DNA of 64,000 nt from Breviolum minutum Mf 1.05b.01 (Eukaryota; Sar; Dinophyceae; Suessiales; Symbiodiniaceae): assembly GCA_000507305.1 (NCBI GenBank), contig DF241653.1, positions 1,839 to 65,838 on the forward strand, read 5' to 3'. Positions 40,651-51,754 of the stretch are shown here, piece after piece. The notes under the pieces were generated by a model. It saw nothing but the letters and a program-made list of their open reading frames with translations, did no database searches and was not told the DNA's origin. Position numbers and translations under genes: made by a program. Numbering within the stretch: the first letter of the stretch is position 1; every line of letters begins with the position of its first letter.

Positions 40651-41225
40651 GATCGCGGTGCGGATTTAAAAGCGGCCTAATTGAAATATCAAAACACAAT
40701 GTCAGCTGCCCAAAGAAAGTTTAGTGTTCAATCTGTTCAATCACCGTAGCATGCGACACTGATGCACATGGGGTCTTCCTAGTTCAGTGGGCACTATACG
40801 ACACCAACCCAAACACTACACGAAATATAAGGGGATCTCTTACATTTGCTGCTTGCTTGATGCCCCCAAAATGGGTCCCATTTTGGAAAATTTCCATGAT
40901 TTGCTTGGCGGTTTTTTGAAGTGTTTTTTTTGGTTGTTGGAGAATTAAAAAACACACGTCCCTCTTGGCTGGGGGGAAATTTGGGGTTGTTGTTGGTATT
41001 TTTTTGTTTTGTAAAAATGAGATTGGCCATGATTGGCCTCAATGTTATGATGTTTCTTCAAAACAAAACAACGTGTCATTTCCTTGAAATTTCTAGGAAG
41101 TGCCTTCCTCGCAACCTAGGGCCTAGCTCCATTAAATCGCTCCCTGCTTTATGCTTCGGGATTTCAGATTTCAGATACCCTGTCAGCTCCGTTTGAATGC
41201 TCCCAAACCGCACTAGCTAGATTTA

Positions 41226-41337
41226 GTGGTTGGTGGTGGAACCAACCCATCTGAAAAATATGTTCGTCAAAGTGGGTTCATCTTCCCCAAATAAAGGTGT
41301 AGAAAATTCAAAAAAAATATGTGAGTTGCCACCACCT
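41226..41337. mobile_element. F3 element
   Basis: gtggttggtggtggaaccaa to gagttgccaccacct. Confidence 0.8.
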
Positions 41338-41381
41338 CGTTTATATAAAATAATACAACTATGAAAATTCATGGAAAAAAC

Positions 41382-41494
41382 TTAGTTGGTGGTTGAACCA
41401 ACCCCTTTGAAAAATATGCAACCGTCAAATTTCCATCCTTTCCCCAGGGATCCGGGATGAACATATGACAATTCTTTTGTTCACCACCAACCAG
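41382..41494. mobile_element. F3 element
   Basis: ttagttggtggttgaaccaa to gttcaccaccaaccag, only 45 bases from the previous copy. Confidence 0.8.
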
Positions 41495-41525
41495 AAAAGG
41501 GCCCAAATCCACACTAGGAGCTGTT

Positions 41526-41765
41526 ACCCTCTAGTAAACTAACAGGTCGCAATGGAAAACCACCATTTTAATAGGAGATAATGTCAACCCCGGATTAATA
41601 AACCCCTATAGTGATTATTAAGGGGGGTACCCCCAAAAGTGATAGATCCCCTTTAAAATGGGAACCCCCCAATTAAACAACCATGGGGTTTATTAATCCG
41701 GAGTCAACATTACATCTTCAAATGGTGGATTTCCCATGGCTATGTTAGTTTACTAGAGGGTGTTT
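41526..41765. mobile_element. F9 element with an F16 nested inside
   Basis: Outer F9: taccctctagtaaactaaca and gttagtttactagagggtg. Inner F16 at 41592-41704: ccggattaataaacccc to ggggtttattaatccgg, an almost perfect palindrome, flanked by a 5-bp duplication GTCAA. Confidence 0.85.
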
Positions 41766-42689
41766 CGTATCCTTCACTTTGGGATGCTTGACCAGTCGGT
41801 TGTGTTGCCTCTGCGGGTGCCACGCTGAGGCCCAAGGAAAGTCCAAGGCTCCTGGAGGTTGTTGTTGGTGGTTGTTCTGCAAAGGTGGGGCCTTTGCAAA
41901 AACCCAGTTATGTATATAAATGGGGATGAAAGGAAGGTGGAAGTGAAACATCAGTTTTTAACCCATTTTTTGGGGGGGTTGTTGGTGGTTTTATGGTGAT
42001 ATCTCAGATTTTTTTTATGGATGCGACGTATCATGGGTTCGAACTTTCTTTTTTTTAATTGAATGGGTTTTCTCAAATAAGCAATATCCCGCTGGAGAAA
42101 GTCCAATGACCTTTTTTGAATTGTTTTTTAATGTAAAAACCCGTTGTTTTTGCCATAATGACCCAATCAACACATCCAGACAAATGTCATTTTATGGTCT
42201 TTGACTCCAAGGAGAAAAAAGACTTTTTTGGAGACATCTTCTTTTTATTGGAGGTCATCCCCAACAAGAATCGAAACCAGCAACGTCACCCTCCAAAATC
42301 TTGGTTGAATTATGCAGGAGCCTGGGTCGGAGGTGAACTAGGGGGGTCGAAATGGCCCCCCAAGATATGGCGGTGATGGTGCAAGTGATGGTTGGTTCAG
42401 ATGAAATTCCTTTTTTAACATGCTCTCTTTTCAGAGTCCCTTGGATGGATCTGGGATCCTTATTATGGTTTATCATAGTTCTCAAACACATGGGTAGTGT
42501 TTCATCCCCAATAATAAATGAAAACCCAAAGAAGCATCTTCATCATAATTTTGCTGGAAAAATGCTACCTAAAAGTCAGCAGCAGGATTCTATTGATGTT
42601 GGACAAGTGTGCCTTTACATGCACTTTTTGTAGCACTGGTATCATGATGTTGGGAGGGAAAAAGATCTATTTCAAATAGATTTTTAAAT

Positions 42690-42891
42690 TACCCTGCAGG
42701 GAGCGATCACATTATCCCACATGGGAAAAAGGAAAATCATGGACTCAAACATACCTTGGGTCTGGATATCTAGCTTGTTTCAACCCAATTGAAAAATATG
42801 CTCGTCAAATTGGATCATCTCTCCAAGTAGGGATGAAAATTAGACAACATCGAAACCACCACCTGTGTATGTTAGTTCCCAGGGCCGGTAC
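42690..42891. mobile_element. F7 element with an F3 nested inside
   Basis: Outer F7: accctgcagggagcgatcac, tcccacatgggaaaaagg and gtatgttagttcccagggc. Inner F3 at 42772-42866: ctagcttgtttcaacccaat to gaaaccaccacctg. Confidence 0.8.
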
Positions 42892-42983
42892 TTCCACGTA
42901 GCAGCGTATGAATGGACCGCAGCTTCTCGGCTGGGAAAGACGCGTCTCCTATCTACCTTGATCGTCATCCGTCCATTCACCAC
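42892..42983 (-). CDS. Small basic exon
   Basis: Acceptor GGTCGCCAG and donor TGGAA|GTACCG, the latter at the F7 boundary. Reads VVNGRMTIKVDRRRVFPSRE and AAVHSYAATW. Not recognised. Confidence 0.5.
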
Positions 42984-43171
42984 CTGGCGACCAACACACA
43001 CAAATGGTGTTAGACAGAGTCGATATCAAAGACGTTGCTGTTGCTGTTTTTGTTTGCGGTCGTGGCTGTTGTTGTAAGAAGGTCATAACCCTAATATATC
43101 TCCTTTATAAGTTGCTTAGAACCAACCCTACCCATTGATCCTAATCATTGATCCTAAAATTCCAACGGACA

Positions 43172-43272
43172 TCCTGTTGTTGTTGTTGTTGCTGTGTTGT
43201 TGTTGTTGTTGTTGTTGCTGTGTTGTTGTTGTTGTTGTTGTTGTTGTTGCTGTGTTGTTGTTGTTGTTGCTG

Positions 43273-43350
<78 letters not shown>

Positions 43351-43417
43351 CGTCGTTGTTGTCGTTGTCGTCGTCGTCGTCGTCGTCGTTGTTGTTGTTG
43401 TTGTTGTTGTTGTTGTC
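43172..43417. repeat. Compound TTG/TGC/TCG trinucleotide array
   Basis: About 245 bases of ttg repeats broken by isolated tgctg steps, then a gtc block near 43350-43390 and ttg again. Lies at the right edge of an F11 remnant (ggttataaccc-type bases at 43080, ccaacggacatcc at 43160). Confidence 0.95.
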
Positions 43418-43630
43418 AATGGCATGATCCAACTTATGACCCTGCAAACCCACAAGTTGTGGAAGTTTTCACGAACCGCAACCTTGTTGAACACATGGTC
43501 ATCGTGGGTCATCAAATGGTAACATGATTCCCCAAAAAAACGCCACCAAAAGATGTGACACTCAAAAACACATCTTAAAACCTGGAAAAATAACACCACC
43601 ACTCATAACATCGTCGAAAAATTGGAACTA

Positions 43631-43737
43631 CTGTTGATGGAAGAAATCCTGCACCAGTTGATAGGTAGTTTATCTCATTATTTACAAGGTTTTATACAGC
43701 CCAGGTGGTTGTTTGGGATTTCTTCCATCAACAGTAG
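43631..43737. mobile_element. F2 element, intact
   Basis: actgttgatggaagaaatcc to ggatttcttccatcaacagt; 20-bp perfect arms. The best reference copy of this family. Confidence 0.95.
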
Positions 43738-44164
43738 GATACTTAAAGTTGACCTTTGCCTGACATCTAAAACTCAGGGGGAAACATTCCATGTTTTTCG
43801 CGGAAGTCTAACAGCGAAAACTTCCGCTGAAAACTTACTTTTCCCAAAAGGAAAGGCTTGTCTTCCACTTCATGGGTGTAACCCTTTCATTTCTGGATCC
43901 ACTTAGCTCATTCATTTTTAAAGGCACCAAAAATAGTCCCCACGTGTCACCCTTGGTACATTTAAGTGTTGCGGGGGTTGATGGCGCTGATCTCGGCAGC
44001 AAGAAACCCATGTTGGATGTATTCCAAAGGATCTTAAGATATCATCCCATTAAAGCATCCCGTCTTTGCCAATCTTTATGTTTTCTTTTACAGCCCCTCA
44101 AATTCAAATTCTTTCCCAAGCAAACGGAGAAAAAAAAACGGATCAAACCGGGAATGTTGGTTAC

Positions 44165-44230
44165 CGAAACCTCGACAGGAGGACAGGTAACGGAAACCAT
44201 CCCTGCCTCGCCATCGGATTCAAATTCATC
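44165..44230 (-). CDS. 22-codon exon with both splice sites
   Basis: Acceptor GAACTCCCAG and donor TTTCG|GTAACC enclose an exact number of codons, DEFESDGEAGMVSVTCPPVE then VS. Acidic. Not recognised. Confidence 0.5.
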
Positions 44231-44555
44231 CTGGGAGTTCGGTTTCGTAGGCCGTTATAGATGAGGTGAAATACCCCTGTAAGCCAGGTTTTTTGACAAC
44301 AGGGAAAAACCCATTTATAATGGGCAATCCCTGAAAGCATCAGTGACTAAATCAACCCATGAAAGCAAAATATTCCTCCAACATGGGGTGAAAATCTTGC
44401 CCAACTTTGCGGGATATAAATTTCATCCAAAAATCGTTTGATACCACTACTCTTTTAGGAAAAAAATCGTTAAAAACAATCAATTTGCCTTAGATTTGCT
44501 CGTTCGATGGCTGGAAAGATTAAGACATAAAACTGACCCAAATGGTGTAACTTTT

Positions 44556-44610
44556 TCATGGTCATGAAGTCCCACGGGATCCCAATCCGTCAAAAACATC
44601 ACCTTCATTA
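44556..44610. repeat. Copy of a dispersed repeat (catggtgatgaatcccatgg type)
   Basis: catggtcatgaagtcccacg and gatcccaatccgt match 54632-54675. Shorter relatives at 34722, 46272 and 55605. No clear termini. Confidence 0.4.
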
Positions 44611-44726
44611 AACAAATCCAAGTTGAGACATCTCCATTTTGGTGCCATTTTAGATCGCCAAGGGTTGGTGCCATCCACAAAAAATAACCCCTTAGAAATC
44701 ACTAAAAAAAATCCACCATCTTCAAC

Positions 44727-44836
44727 CCCTTTCGGATAGGCCTCTGGAAGCTCTAGGGCGAAGACACGCTCCTCTGGTGCCGAGGCCAAGGCCAAAGTCG
44801 GTTGGATGATGGTGTCACAGGCATCAATTGAGTAGG
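44727..44836 (-). CDS. Exon bounded by an F8-type end
   Basis: The acceptor GAGGGTAG coincides with an element terminus (ctaccctccctggaaattaa on the plus strand). Reads YSIDACDTIIQPTLALASAP, EERVFALELPEAYPKG to a donor GGG|GTTGAA. One frame clearly best. Not recognised. Confidence 0.55.
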
Positions 44837-45340
44837 CTACCCTCCCTGGAAATTAACGTAGCACCTGAAACACTGGGGTGTAGGCTGGTTGAAAAAGGAG
44901 GCTTCATTTGAAAATGTTCGGCAATGTCATTCTTTTATTTTTTTGATTGGCGGATTTTTCCTAAATTTTCATCTACGTTCAACATGGTGGAAACGGCTGG
45001 TTGGAAAATCTACCGACTGATGCTCCTTGACACATTTCCATCATCTAAAGATAGGCCTTCGGCAAATGCTGCCAAAGGCCACCCTTTTTCAGTAAGCCCC
45101 TCCCAATAGTTTTTTTTCAGAAGGGTAGATACATTGAAAATAAAGCTAGAGTATTAGACACCTACAAATTACTTATATGTATATATAAATATGATACAAA
45201 CCATGATACTAACCCAAGCAATGCACGTCTTTCTTTCTCAGGCACATTTTAATCAACATTACCATAGTACCCCAAGTTTGATCCCCTCTCAAAGTTGGAT
45301 ATTTTGTTCGACTGCCAAAAATATAATGATCAAGGATACT

Positions 45341-45400
45341 GTTGATGGAAGACATCCCAAACAACCACCTATCAACTGTTGCAGGATTTCTAAAGGCCCA
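45341..45400. mobile_element. Shortened F2 element
   Basis: actgttgatggaagacatcc then directly caactgttgcaggatttct; the centre is deleted. Confidence 0.55.
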
Positions 45401-45410
45401 CTCTGCTTAC

Positions 45411-45468
45411 ATGTTGTCTTCGTAAAGTCTACAAACTGTCTCCGTTGCTTTCGGGATATCCGGCGTCC
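45411..45468 (-). CDS. Small basic exon with consensus donor
   Basis: Acceptor TTTGACAG and donor AACAT|GTAAGC. Reads GRRISRKQRRQFVDFTKTT. Strongly basic. Confidence 0.4.
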
Positions 45469-45844
45469 CTGTCAAAGGCAGAACCCAAGCTCCCATTTCC
45501 CTTGAAATTCAGATGAGACAATAATTTTTCTGGAGACCGAAAAATGAAAAAATGAAACGTCGATTTTAATTGTTGTCTAAAGCACCGATTCTGCCCAGTT
45601 CCAAAAAAATAATAAAAAACCCATAATTTCTTTTAGAAAACCATAATTTCCTGGTTTCTTTTCCAATGAACGATAGACTTTCTGGAAAGGCAACCAGGCA
45701 TTCGTTCATTAAGCAGATCTGAACGTTCCTGAATATCAGGCTTGAGAATTGTTCAATTTTCCACAATGGAAACACCGATAGAGCCGGACCCACAAAAACG
45801 ACGAAGCTTGGAATCAACAAAAAATCATGAACTACAATTTACAC

Positions 45845-45947
45845 TTCCTCCCATAATCATGGAACTCAAAAATGGGCCCCTCCAACAATAATTACCTTTC
45901 AAACATAGCCATTTTCCATTTCCATGATTATGGGAGAAAGAGTATCA
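45845..45947. mobile_element. F15 element, uninterrupted
   Basis: cttcctcccataatcatgga to catgattatgggagaaagag. It serves as reference for the F15 copy split by F3 at 20501. Confidence 0.8.
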
Positions 45948-46339
45948 CCACAAACAGTCCTCCCCAAATGGAAGGGTAAACCCAACAAACGGGTACCAAA
46001 AATCATGCCAACAAATCTGGCTTCAAAGATATTTTCGTGGTATGGGCGCCAACATTTAAGGTGATGAAAACAACCCCCCCCCCAAAAAAAACGAACAAAA
46101 CGGCGGATCCACCCTCAAACAACTTAGACTTAGATTTGCGAACCCTGGGTGGTTGGAATTGATGTATGGAATATTTAAGGTACCTACATTAACAATAAAA
46201 CATCCACTATCTTGGATTTGCGAACCTTCGATGCTTCGAAAAAATCCAAAAATATTTCACCAGATTTTGTGTTGAATGGTGATGAATCCCATGGTACGAA
46301 GAAAAAACAATGAAAAAAAACAGATCCAAGAAACCAGTC

Positions 46340-46470
46340 ACCAAACATTTCAGGTACCTACAATGGAGGTACTCACTTACACAAGCTGTATGGATACGGT
46401 TTATGTAAGCGAAAACCCACCCCCAAAATAGCCTCACAAGGTTCAGGAAACCCTTCCAATTTAGGTGGTG
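46340..46470. mobile_element. F14 element
   Basis: caggtacctacaatggaggt to cccttccaatttaggtggtg, interior ccacccccaaaatagcctca. Confidence 0.7.
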
Positions 46471-46548
46471 AACCCGTGGTACTCATTGATATTTTGAAAG
46501 ACTTTGCAAGTCTAACGTTCAAAATCAAAAGCACGCCTTGTGCGTAAC

Positions 46549-46617
46549 GTTTTGGTAAAGGATCCGTTTGGCAAAACCTTCTGCGATATGCATCCAAGGT
46601 ATGGCTCTTTCAACGAT
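46549..46617 (-). CDS. 23-codon exon with both splice sites
   Basis: Acceptor GATGTTCAG and donor CAAAAC|GTTACG. Reads IVERAIPWMHIAEGFAKRIL then YQN. A second frame (SLKEPYLGCISQKVLPNGSF) is also open. Probably same gene as 46681 and 47154. Confidence 0.45.
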
Positions 46618-46680
46618 CTGAACATCACTTTTGTTGGGTCATGAACCATGAGTCATTTGAATTGAAAAGAAAAGCATCAC

Positions 46681-46815
46681 CTGACCTCGGTGAGACCATG
46701 TAGTTCGCCAAAGGGCGCCAAAGGTCCAGCTGCTTGTTGGAAATGCGAGTGAACGTCAGGATGCGCCATAAACGGTGCATCCAGCTGCACAAACGTGCAC
46801 ATTGCTCGGAGGCTT
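46681..46815 (-). CDS. Exon, unknown protein
   Basis: Reads CTFVQLDAPFMAHPDVHSHF, QQAAGPLAPFGELHGLTEV to the consensus donor GTCAG|GTGATG. Just upstream (46822-46925), another frame reads MLWTIKPVTFDMEVLGTALA and WSLKREMPFL; how the two join is unresolved. Confidence 0.5.
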
Positions 46816-47153
46816 CTTAGGATTCAAGGTAAGAAGGGCATCTCTCTCTTCAAACTCCAAGCAAGCGCAGTACCCAGCACTTCCATGTCAAAAGTCACCG
46901 GTTTGATAGTCCAGAGCATTTTTGCCCTTCTTGCTCAATGCGAAACAATCTTAGTTGGAAAGCGCGTCCAAACAATCCAATGGATGCCAAAAAAATAACT
47001 TTTGGGGAGCTTTTGGCAATTGTCTTTTTGTAGAGCAGCAGCACCAATCAATATATTAAAACATATATTCACACACATAACTTCTAACCATAGTTGGGTG
47101 AATGTTCGTCGCTCCAAACAAGAGGAACAAACTTGTCCTCTTTTCAAAACCAC

Positions 47154-47221
47154 CGGCGGTTCGACTCCTCTCCATCATCGCTCTGTCCAATGCGTGCAAT
47201 CGTCTTCAGCGCCTTTGGATA
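47154..47221 (-). CDS. Small exon with both splice sites
   Basis: A long pyrimidine tract and CAATCCCAG acceptor; donor CGCCG|GTGGTT. Reads YPKALKTIARIGQSDDGEES then NRR. Not recognised. Confidence 0.5.
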
Positions 47222-47472
47222 CTGGGATTGAGCGGAAAAAAAAATCAGCCACGAAAAAAAACATTACTTTCCATGAAAGACTTGTAGTTCAATGGGGATC
47301 CATATAGTGGTTTATCAAAAATCCCCACATACCTGGGTAGTGTTTCATCCCCTATATACCCAACAAGCAACCAGGAGGCCCCTTTTTGTTATTGTCGCAT
47401 TTGACATCAGACAACGATGTAAATCTCTTCCAGGCCTTTTGGGGTAAACATAAAATTTCAACATACCAACTA

Positions 47473-47636
47473 CTTGGATGATCATCCCGGTTAGTAAGTA
47501 GTTAGGGCCACCCCCTGTTTATAAGCCAACAAATTTCGGCCATTTGGAAGGGGTCCCATAACCCCAGGAATCGGGGACGAAAACGATCACCAATGGTGAT
47601 GAACCACGTATCCGAATCCTGGGATGATCCTGCAAG
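47473..47636. mobile_element. F1 element
   Basis: cttggatgatcatcccggtt to tgggatgatcctgcaag. Confidence 0.75.
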
Positions 47637-47639
47637 TAG

Positions 47640-47759
47640 CAGCTCAAACTTGCGGGAAACCTCTTCAGGGCCCCTATTGCCACTTTTAGGACCGATTTTA
47701 CTCAGGAATTCTCTTGGGCCACCATCATCCCTCAATGGGATGAAGGTTGCCGTTCTTCA
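47640..47759 (-). CDS. Exon ending at an F1 element
   Basis: Reads RTATFIPLRDDGGPREFLSK, IGPKSGNRGPEEVSRKFELL. Ends at the F1 boundary. Basic and Gly-rich. Not recognised. Confidence 0.45.
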
Positions 47760-47847
47760 GGCAAAATCAACTTGTGGGGGTATCGATTCCCATTAGACCC
47801 ACAACAAAACTACTGTAACATCACACTGGCAAAACAATCATATGTCT

Positions 47848-47903
47848 AGTTGGTGGTTTCATCTGGGTTGAAAATGTACAATCTTTGAAACCACCACCTG
47901 GAT
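47848..47903. mobile_element. Miniature F3 element (56 bp)
   Basis: ctagttggtggtttcatctg directly joined to ttgaaaccaccacctgg; the centre is deleted but both arms are intact. Confidence 0.85.
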
Positions 47904-48039
47904 TTGAAGATGTGCCCTCCCCACAACTAACAGAGCGTTGAGACTTTGGGGGCTTTTTTTTCACCATCAAAATGTCTACTCCCCTTGGGACCCACGATAA
48001 AAATGGCCACCACTTTGCATCCACTTTTTGTTTGCTGGT

Positions 48040-48104
48040 CAACCAACCCGCCCCAACAAAACGAGAACCCCACCCTCAGTTTGATAAGGGTTTAATAGGC
48101 CGGC
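48040..48104 (-). CDS. Possible exon after an F3 element
   Basis: From the acceptor AATAAG at the element edge it reads AGLLNPYQTEGGVLVLLGR to a donor GCGG|GTTGGT. Confidence 0.4.
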
Positions 48105-48208
48105 CTTATTTCAGGACCCAGTTGAACAACATCAATCAAATTGGATCATTTCCCCAAGTTTCGGGGTGAAAAAAAAAACATCTTTGAGTTGCCACCACCG
48201 GGCCGGCC
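48098..48208. mobile_element. F3 element with a GGCCGGCC target duplication
   Basis: The 8-bp GGCCGGCC lies on both sides (48098-48105 and 48201-48208). The right arm gagttgccaccacc is typical; the left arm is diverged. On the minus strand GTGGTGG...AATAAG would be a 94-nt GT-AG intron. Confidence 0.8.
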
Positions 48209-48292
48209 AATTCTTGTGGTGGGTTAGTGCGTGGCCCGGGGGGGTGGCTTGGTTGACAGCCGCCAACATGCCATCAACGTCAAAGTTCCCGA
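48199..48292 (-). CDS. Exon before an F3 element, frame uncertain
   Basis: After acceptor GATGATTCAG one frame reads FGNFDVDGMLAAVNQATPPG then HALTHHKNWPAR. A second, HVGGCQPSHPPGPRTNPPQE then LAGP, joins in phase with AGLLNPYQ across the element. The first has better composition, the second better splicing. Confidence 0.4.
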
Positions 48293-49329
48293 ACCTGAAT
48301 CATCTCCTGCACCGAAGCAAAGTTGCACCTGGGTCCCATCCGTGTGTCCCGAGGGAAATATGTTGGGAAACTTCGATGTTTTTAGGGAATGCAATATAAT
48401 GCAATATACATATATAGCCAGCCAGGCCGGGTTCCAAAACAAATCTGAATATACCTTGGTTAGAAGTGAAGTTAGAATCCACTTAGACACACATTTCTCA
48501 GTTGGTGATTTTTGCCTGAAAACTATGAGATCGTCGTCAAATTGGATCATCTATACAAACTTTGGGGCGAACAAAAAAACATGTTCCAAACCACCACTTA
48601 AAAATCAAATAGCCACTTTCTAAATGAAAATCCTGCGAACATCTGCGAACTAGATTTCCTCAAAAAATCCCAACAAACTTCAGCAGAAATGGCATCAACA
48701 TCGCCATTGCCGATGTTGACTCATGGGAACTCAATAAAAATGACCTTTTTGTTGGTTTCGTTGGTAGCTGTGAATTGCTACCCGAAGGTGGGCAAAAAAA
48801 ACACCAGTAGGAATCATTGTGATTCCTAGAGTTAGTCATGTAAGTCCAAAAAAAATCACAGATACAGTACATTCTTAAACTCGAAAAGCAAAACACACAT
48901 CGTATCAACATTCTCATTGCGGAGGGGGTGTAATCCGCATAGGAGTTTGGTTTTTGAGGGTTTCTTTCGGTTGCAAATGGAAGTGAACTTTTTCTTTTCA
49001 AAACGTGGGGGCTTAGATGTTAGAAATTACAGTTTTTTGATGAGAGCCATGGTCAGCGAGTTGAACAAATATGAAAAACATAGGAGGTTTATATCAAATT
49101 GGATTATGTCCCCCAAATTTTCGGGGTGAACATTCAAAATCATGAACAAACGCCGTTGAAACCACTTCAACCTTAAACGAATATGGCATCAAAAACCTGG
49201 AAGTCCAGTTTCATCTTTCTTTTATACGTTGGGAACTACGAGTTTCACGATTTTCTTGAGTAGTGGTGAAAAATCATCATCCAAAAGGAGTTTCACCAGT
49301 TTTTAAATAGTGACAACGACTTCCAGGGA

Positions 49330-49470
49330 AAATCTCCTCTGCATTTTCAACTCCACTTCCACCGCTGATCTTCAATTTCCCCATCCATCTCAGCTTTTTC
49401 CGTGTGCCCGTGCAGTGACATATCACTCTTCGCCTGCTTTTTGTCTCCACAAAAACGCAAATGACGGGGA
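49330..49470 (-). CDS. Possible exon, Cys/Arg-rich
   Basis: Reads FPVICVFVETKSRRRVICHC, TGTRKKLRWMGKLKISGGSG and VENAEEIFPGSRCHYL. The ends are not fixed. Confidence 0.35.
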
Positions 49471-50092
49471 ATGCATCCTTGCAAAAACACATCAGCTACT
49501 TTCCGGTATGTCCTATGTCTAACCATGAAATCCCATTTTCACTCCTCAAGTGTCATTTTAGAAGCAACTTGTAGCCAGTTGCCTAGGGATTTTTTGCATC
49601 TCGATGTGGCGTTTTTCCATTGCACATCATTTTGGGTGAACCTATGATGCCATTGGATTTTACAATGTGTTTGGCACAACCCCTATTATAGTGGATATGA
49701 ACTTCAACCGTTTTGACGAGGCATAAGTCACGTTCGGAAACATCTTGGGCCAATGAGTCATTGTGTCAAGAGGAGGTGCCCAAAAAAAGGTACCTGGGAT
49801 GTCGCGTTGGAATTTAGGATCAATGGGTTATTTCACTAGCAAATGCGGGGTCCACCAAAAGGACCTTGTTACATGGGAAAATCAACCCTAAAAATTGACA
49901 GGTAATAAACCTTGGTGATGTAGGGTTTCTCCTTTTATTTAGGGTTGTTTCAGGTGATTATGGCAAGCCCTGAAATGGGGTACATTTGGGGGTGATAACC
50001 CACTGATCCCAACTTCCAACGCGACATCCAAGTACCATCAACTAATTCACCACTGGTTGCATTTTTGCCTCGATGAGTTGGTGATCATATCT

Positions 50093-50330
50093 AGTTAGTG
50101 GTTGAACCAACCTTTTTGGAAACATCTCATAAATCACTAGCTAAACTATTCTAGATCATATCATATATACCAACCCAATTGGTTGAGCCATAAAAAGGGT
50201 TGGCATCTTATTGTAATAAATCTCGTATGATCAATATACCATCAATTATCGTATAGCCAAATTGATTCAATCTTCACACAAATCAGGGTGAACATTATAG
50301 GATCATTGAAAGCCAACACTTAGTTATAGG
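50093..50330. mobile_element. F3 element split by an AT-rich insertion
   Basis: ctagttagtggttgaaccaa and, about 160 bases later, caaattgattcaatcttcac, cagggtgaacatta and gccaacacttag. The inserted part is AT-rich with a catatatacc motif and no clear termini. Confidence 0.5.
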
Positions 50331-50387
50331 TCATCCATACTTTGCCAGCATTTAGCACCTTAGGCAATGCACATACACAAACATCAC

Positions 50388-50445
50388 CTCTGAGTTTGCT
50401 CAACAGAGTGATCTCATCTTCGATGTTTACGAGTTCGATCAGCTC
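50388..50445 (-). CDS. Small exon, acidic helix
   Basis: Acceptor GATATAAG and donor CAGAG|GTGATG. Reads ELIELVNIEDEITLLSKLR, a likely coiled helix. Not recognised. Confidence 0.5.
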
Positions 50446-50690
50446 CTTATATCACGGGTGATACTCTTCCCATCTTTAATGACACCAATCCTTAATATAT
50501 GGGTATATGAAAAGCCCCATACTATCAGGTTTCTTTCCGAGTTTATCCTGTACCTGTCCGGCAAGGAATTGGGAGTTGATCCTTCCCATCAACTCACTTC
50601 CGTGAAACAAAGCACAGTAAACTTGAGGCCGTTGGTTGGTGCTGTGGTTGGTTCACGGCTAGTCAACCTAATGCAGGGACCCTAACGTAC

Positions 50691-50776
50691 CACCCCCCCC
50701 CCCCCCCGAAATAAGTTGACTAGCCATAATTAGTTGTTAAGGGAAACCAATGGTTGACTAGCCATAATTAGTTGTG
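50691..50776. repeat. Poly-C tract and direct repeat
   Basis: Sixteen or so cytosines, then gttgactagccataattagt at 50716 and again at about 50753. An inverted ggctagtcaac lies just upstream at 50658. Confidence 0.85.
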
Positions 50777-50827
50777 GTTGGTTGGGCATGCCCTCCCCTC
50801 AAAACGGTACTGTATTGACGACCTCAC

Positions 50828-50936
50828 CTGTGGATGCAACTGTTCCAAGCCGTCCATGAACTCCGAAACTTTCAGACCTCGTCGTTTGTTCGGACGAGGT
50901 CTAGACATAGTCGACAGTCGTGTCATATGGCTTCCA
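50828..50936 (-). CDS. Exon with consensus donor
   Basis: Acceptor CCACCCAG and donor CCACAG|GTGAGG. Reads GSHMTRLSTMSRPRPNKRRG and LKVSEFMDGLEQLHPQ. The ATG may be a start codon, which would make this a first coding exon. A basic patch (RPRPNKRRG) precedes a helix. Not recognised. Confidence 0.55.
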
Positions 50937-51279
50937 CTGGGTGGATTGGATACCCGGTGAACCCGAACAAGAATCGATCCATGTCTTCAAAAAATGCACC
51001 TTCGACCCGCAAAATTGATCCACTTTTTGAAGAGGTTGGTTGGTTAAACCAACCAGCCTTGTGGTGAGCTTCTGGGGTAAAAACCACCGGGTCCACTTAC
51101 AGGAACTTACATTTAAAACCCACCATCAATTCAAAGGGACACATGGGTCACATCATCAATGGTTCATTTCTATCCATATCCAGCAACCAACCATGGGTCC
51201 ATGGAAATCACCAACCCTAAAAAGCGCCGTCTTTTTTTCTGTGTTGACCACTATCTAGAAAAATTGCCAAGGGTTTTTT

Positions 51280-51395
51280 CAGTGGTCATTATATTACCAG
51301 CCCAAAGAATGCACTATTACAAGGGGAATCCTTCAAAATTACCACACATTTGCATTGTTTGATTCCCTCAAAATGGGTAATTCAATGATCTCTGT
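51280..51395. mobile_element. F12 element
   Basis: agtggtcattatattaccag to gggtaattcaatgatctctg, interior gaatccttcaaaattaccac. Confidence 0.65.
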
Positions 51396-51754
51396 TTTTG
51401 CGAATGAAAATGTGATAATTTCCAAATCTGAGTCCCATGTTACATGGGACCCTGAACGAGACCCCCAAATCGCTTACACATCGCTCCCTATCTTGGAAGG
51501 GATAATCCCTTTAAAGCACCTCCTAATCACTCCCAATCACAAGCTAGAATGAGCTAAGCAAGCATGCAACGAACCTTACAAAACCAATTGCTTGACATTT
51601 CTATGGATCTATGGATGTAACTTGTCATTCCCTTGGACAAAGCTGGTGAAGGATCTATGGGAATGGTAGGGTAAAACAGATTAGCATTTTTATTAGGAAT
51701 CAATTTGTGGCACCCTGCGGAACCCACGTTTGCTGACCAAACAATGACCCACCA

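Noticed and set aside
43135-43602. Poly-Cys, poly-Val, poly-Thr and poly-Asn proteins
   Set aside because: All are readings of the compound trinucleotide array. The tail on the plus strand (QWHDPTYDPANPQVVEVF) is intriguing but has no other support.
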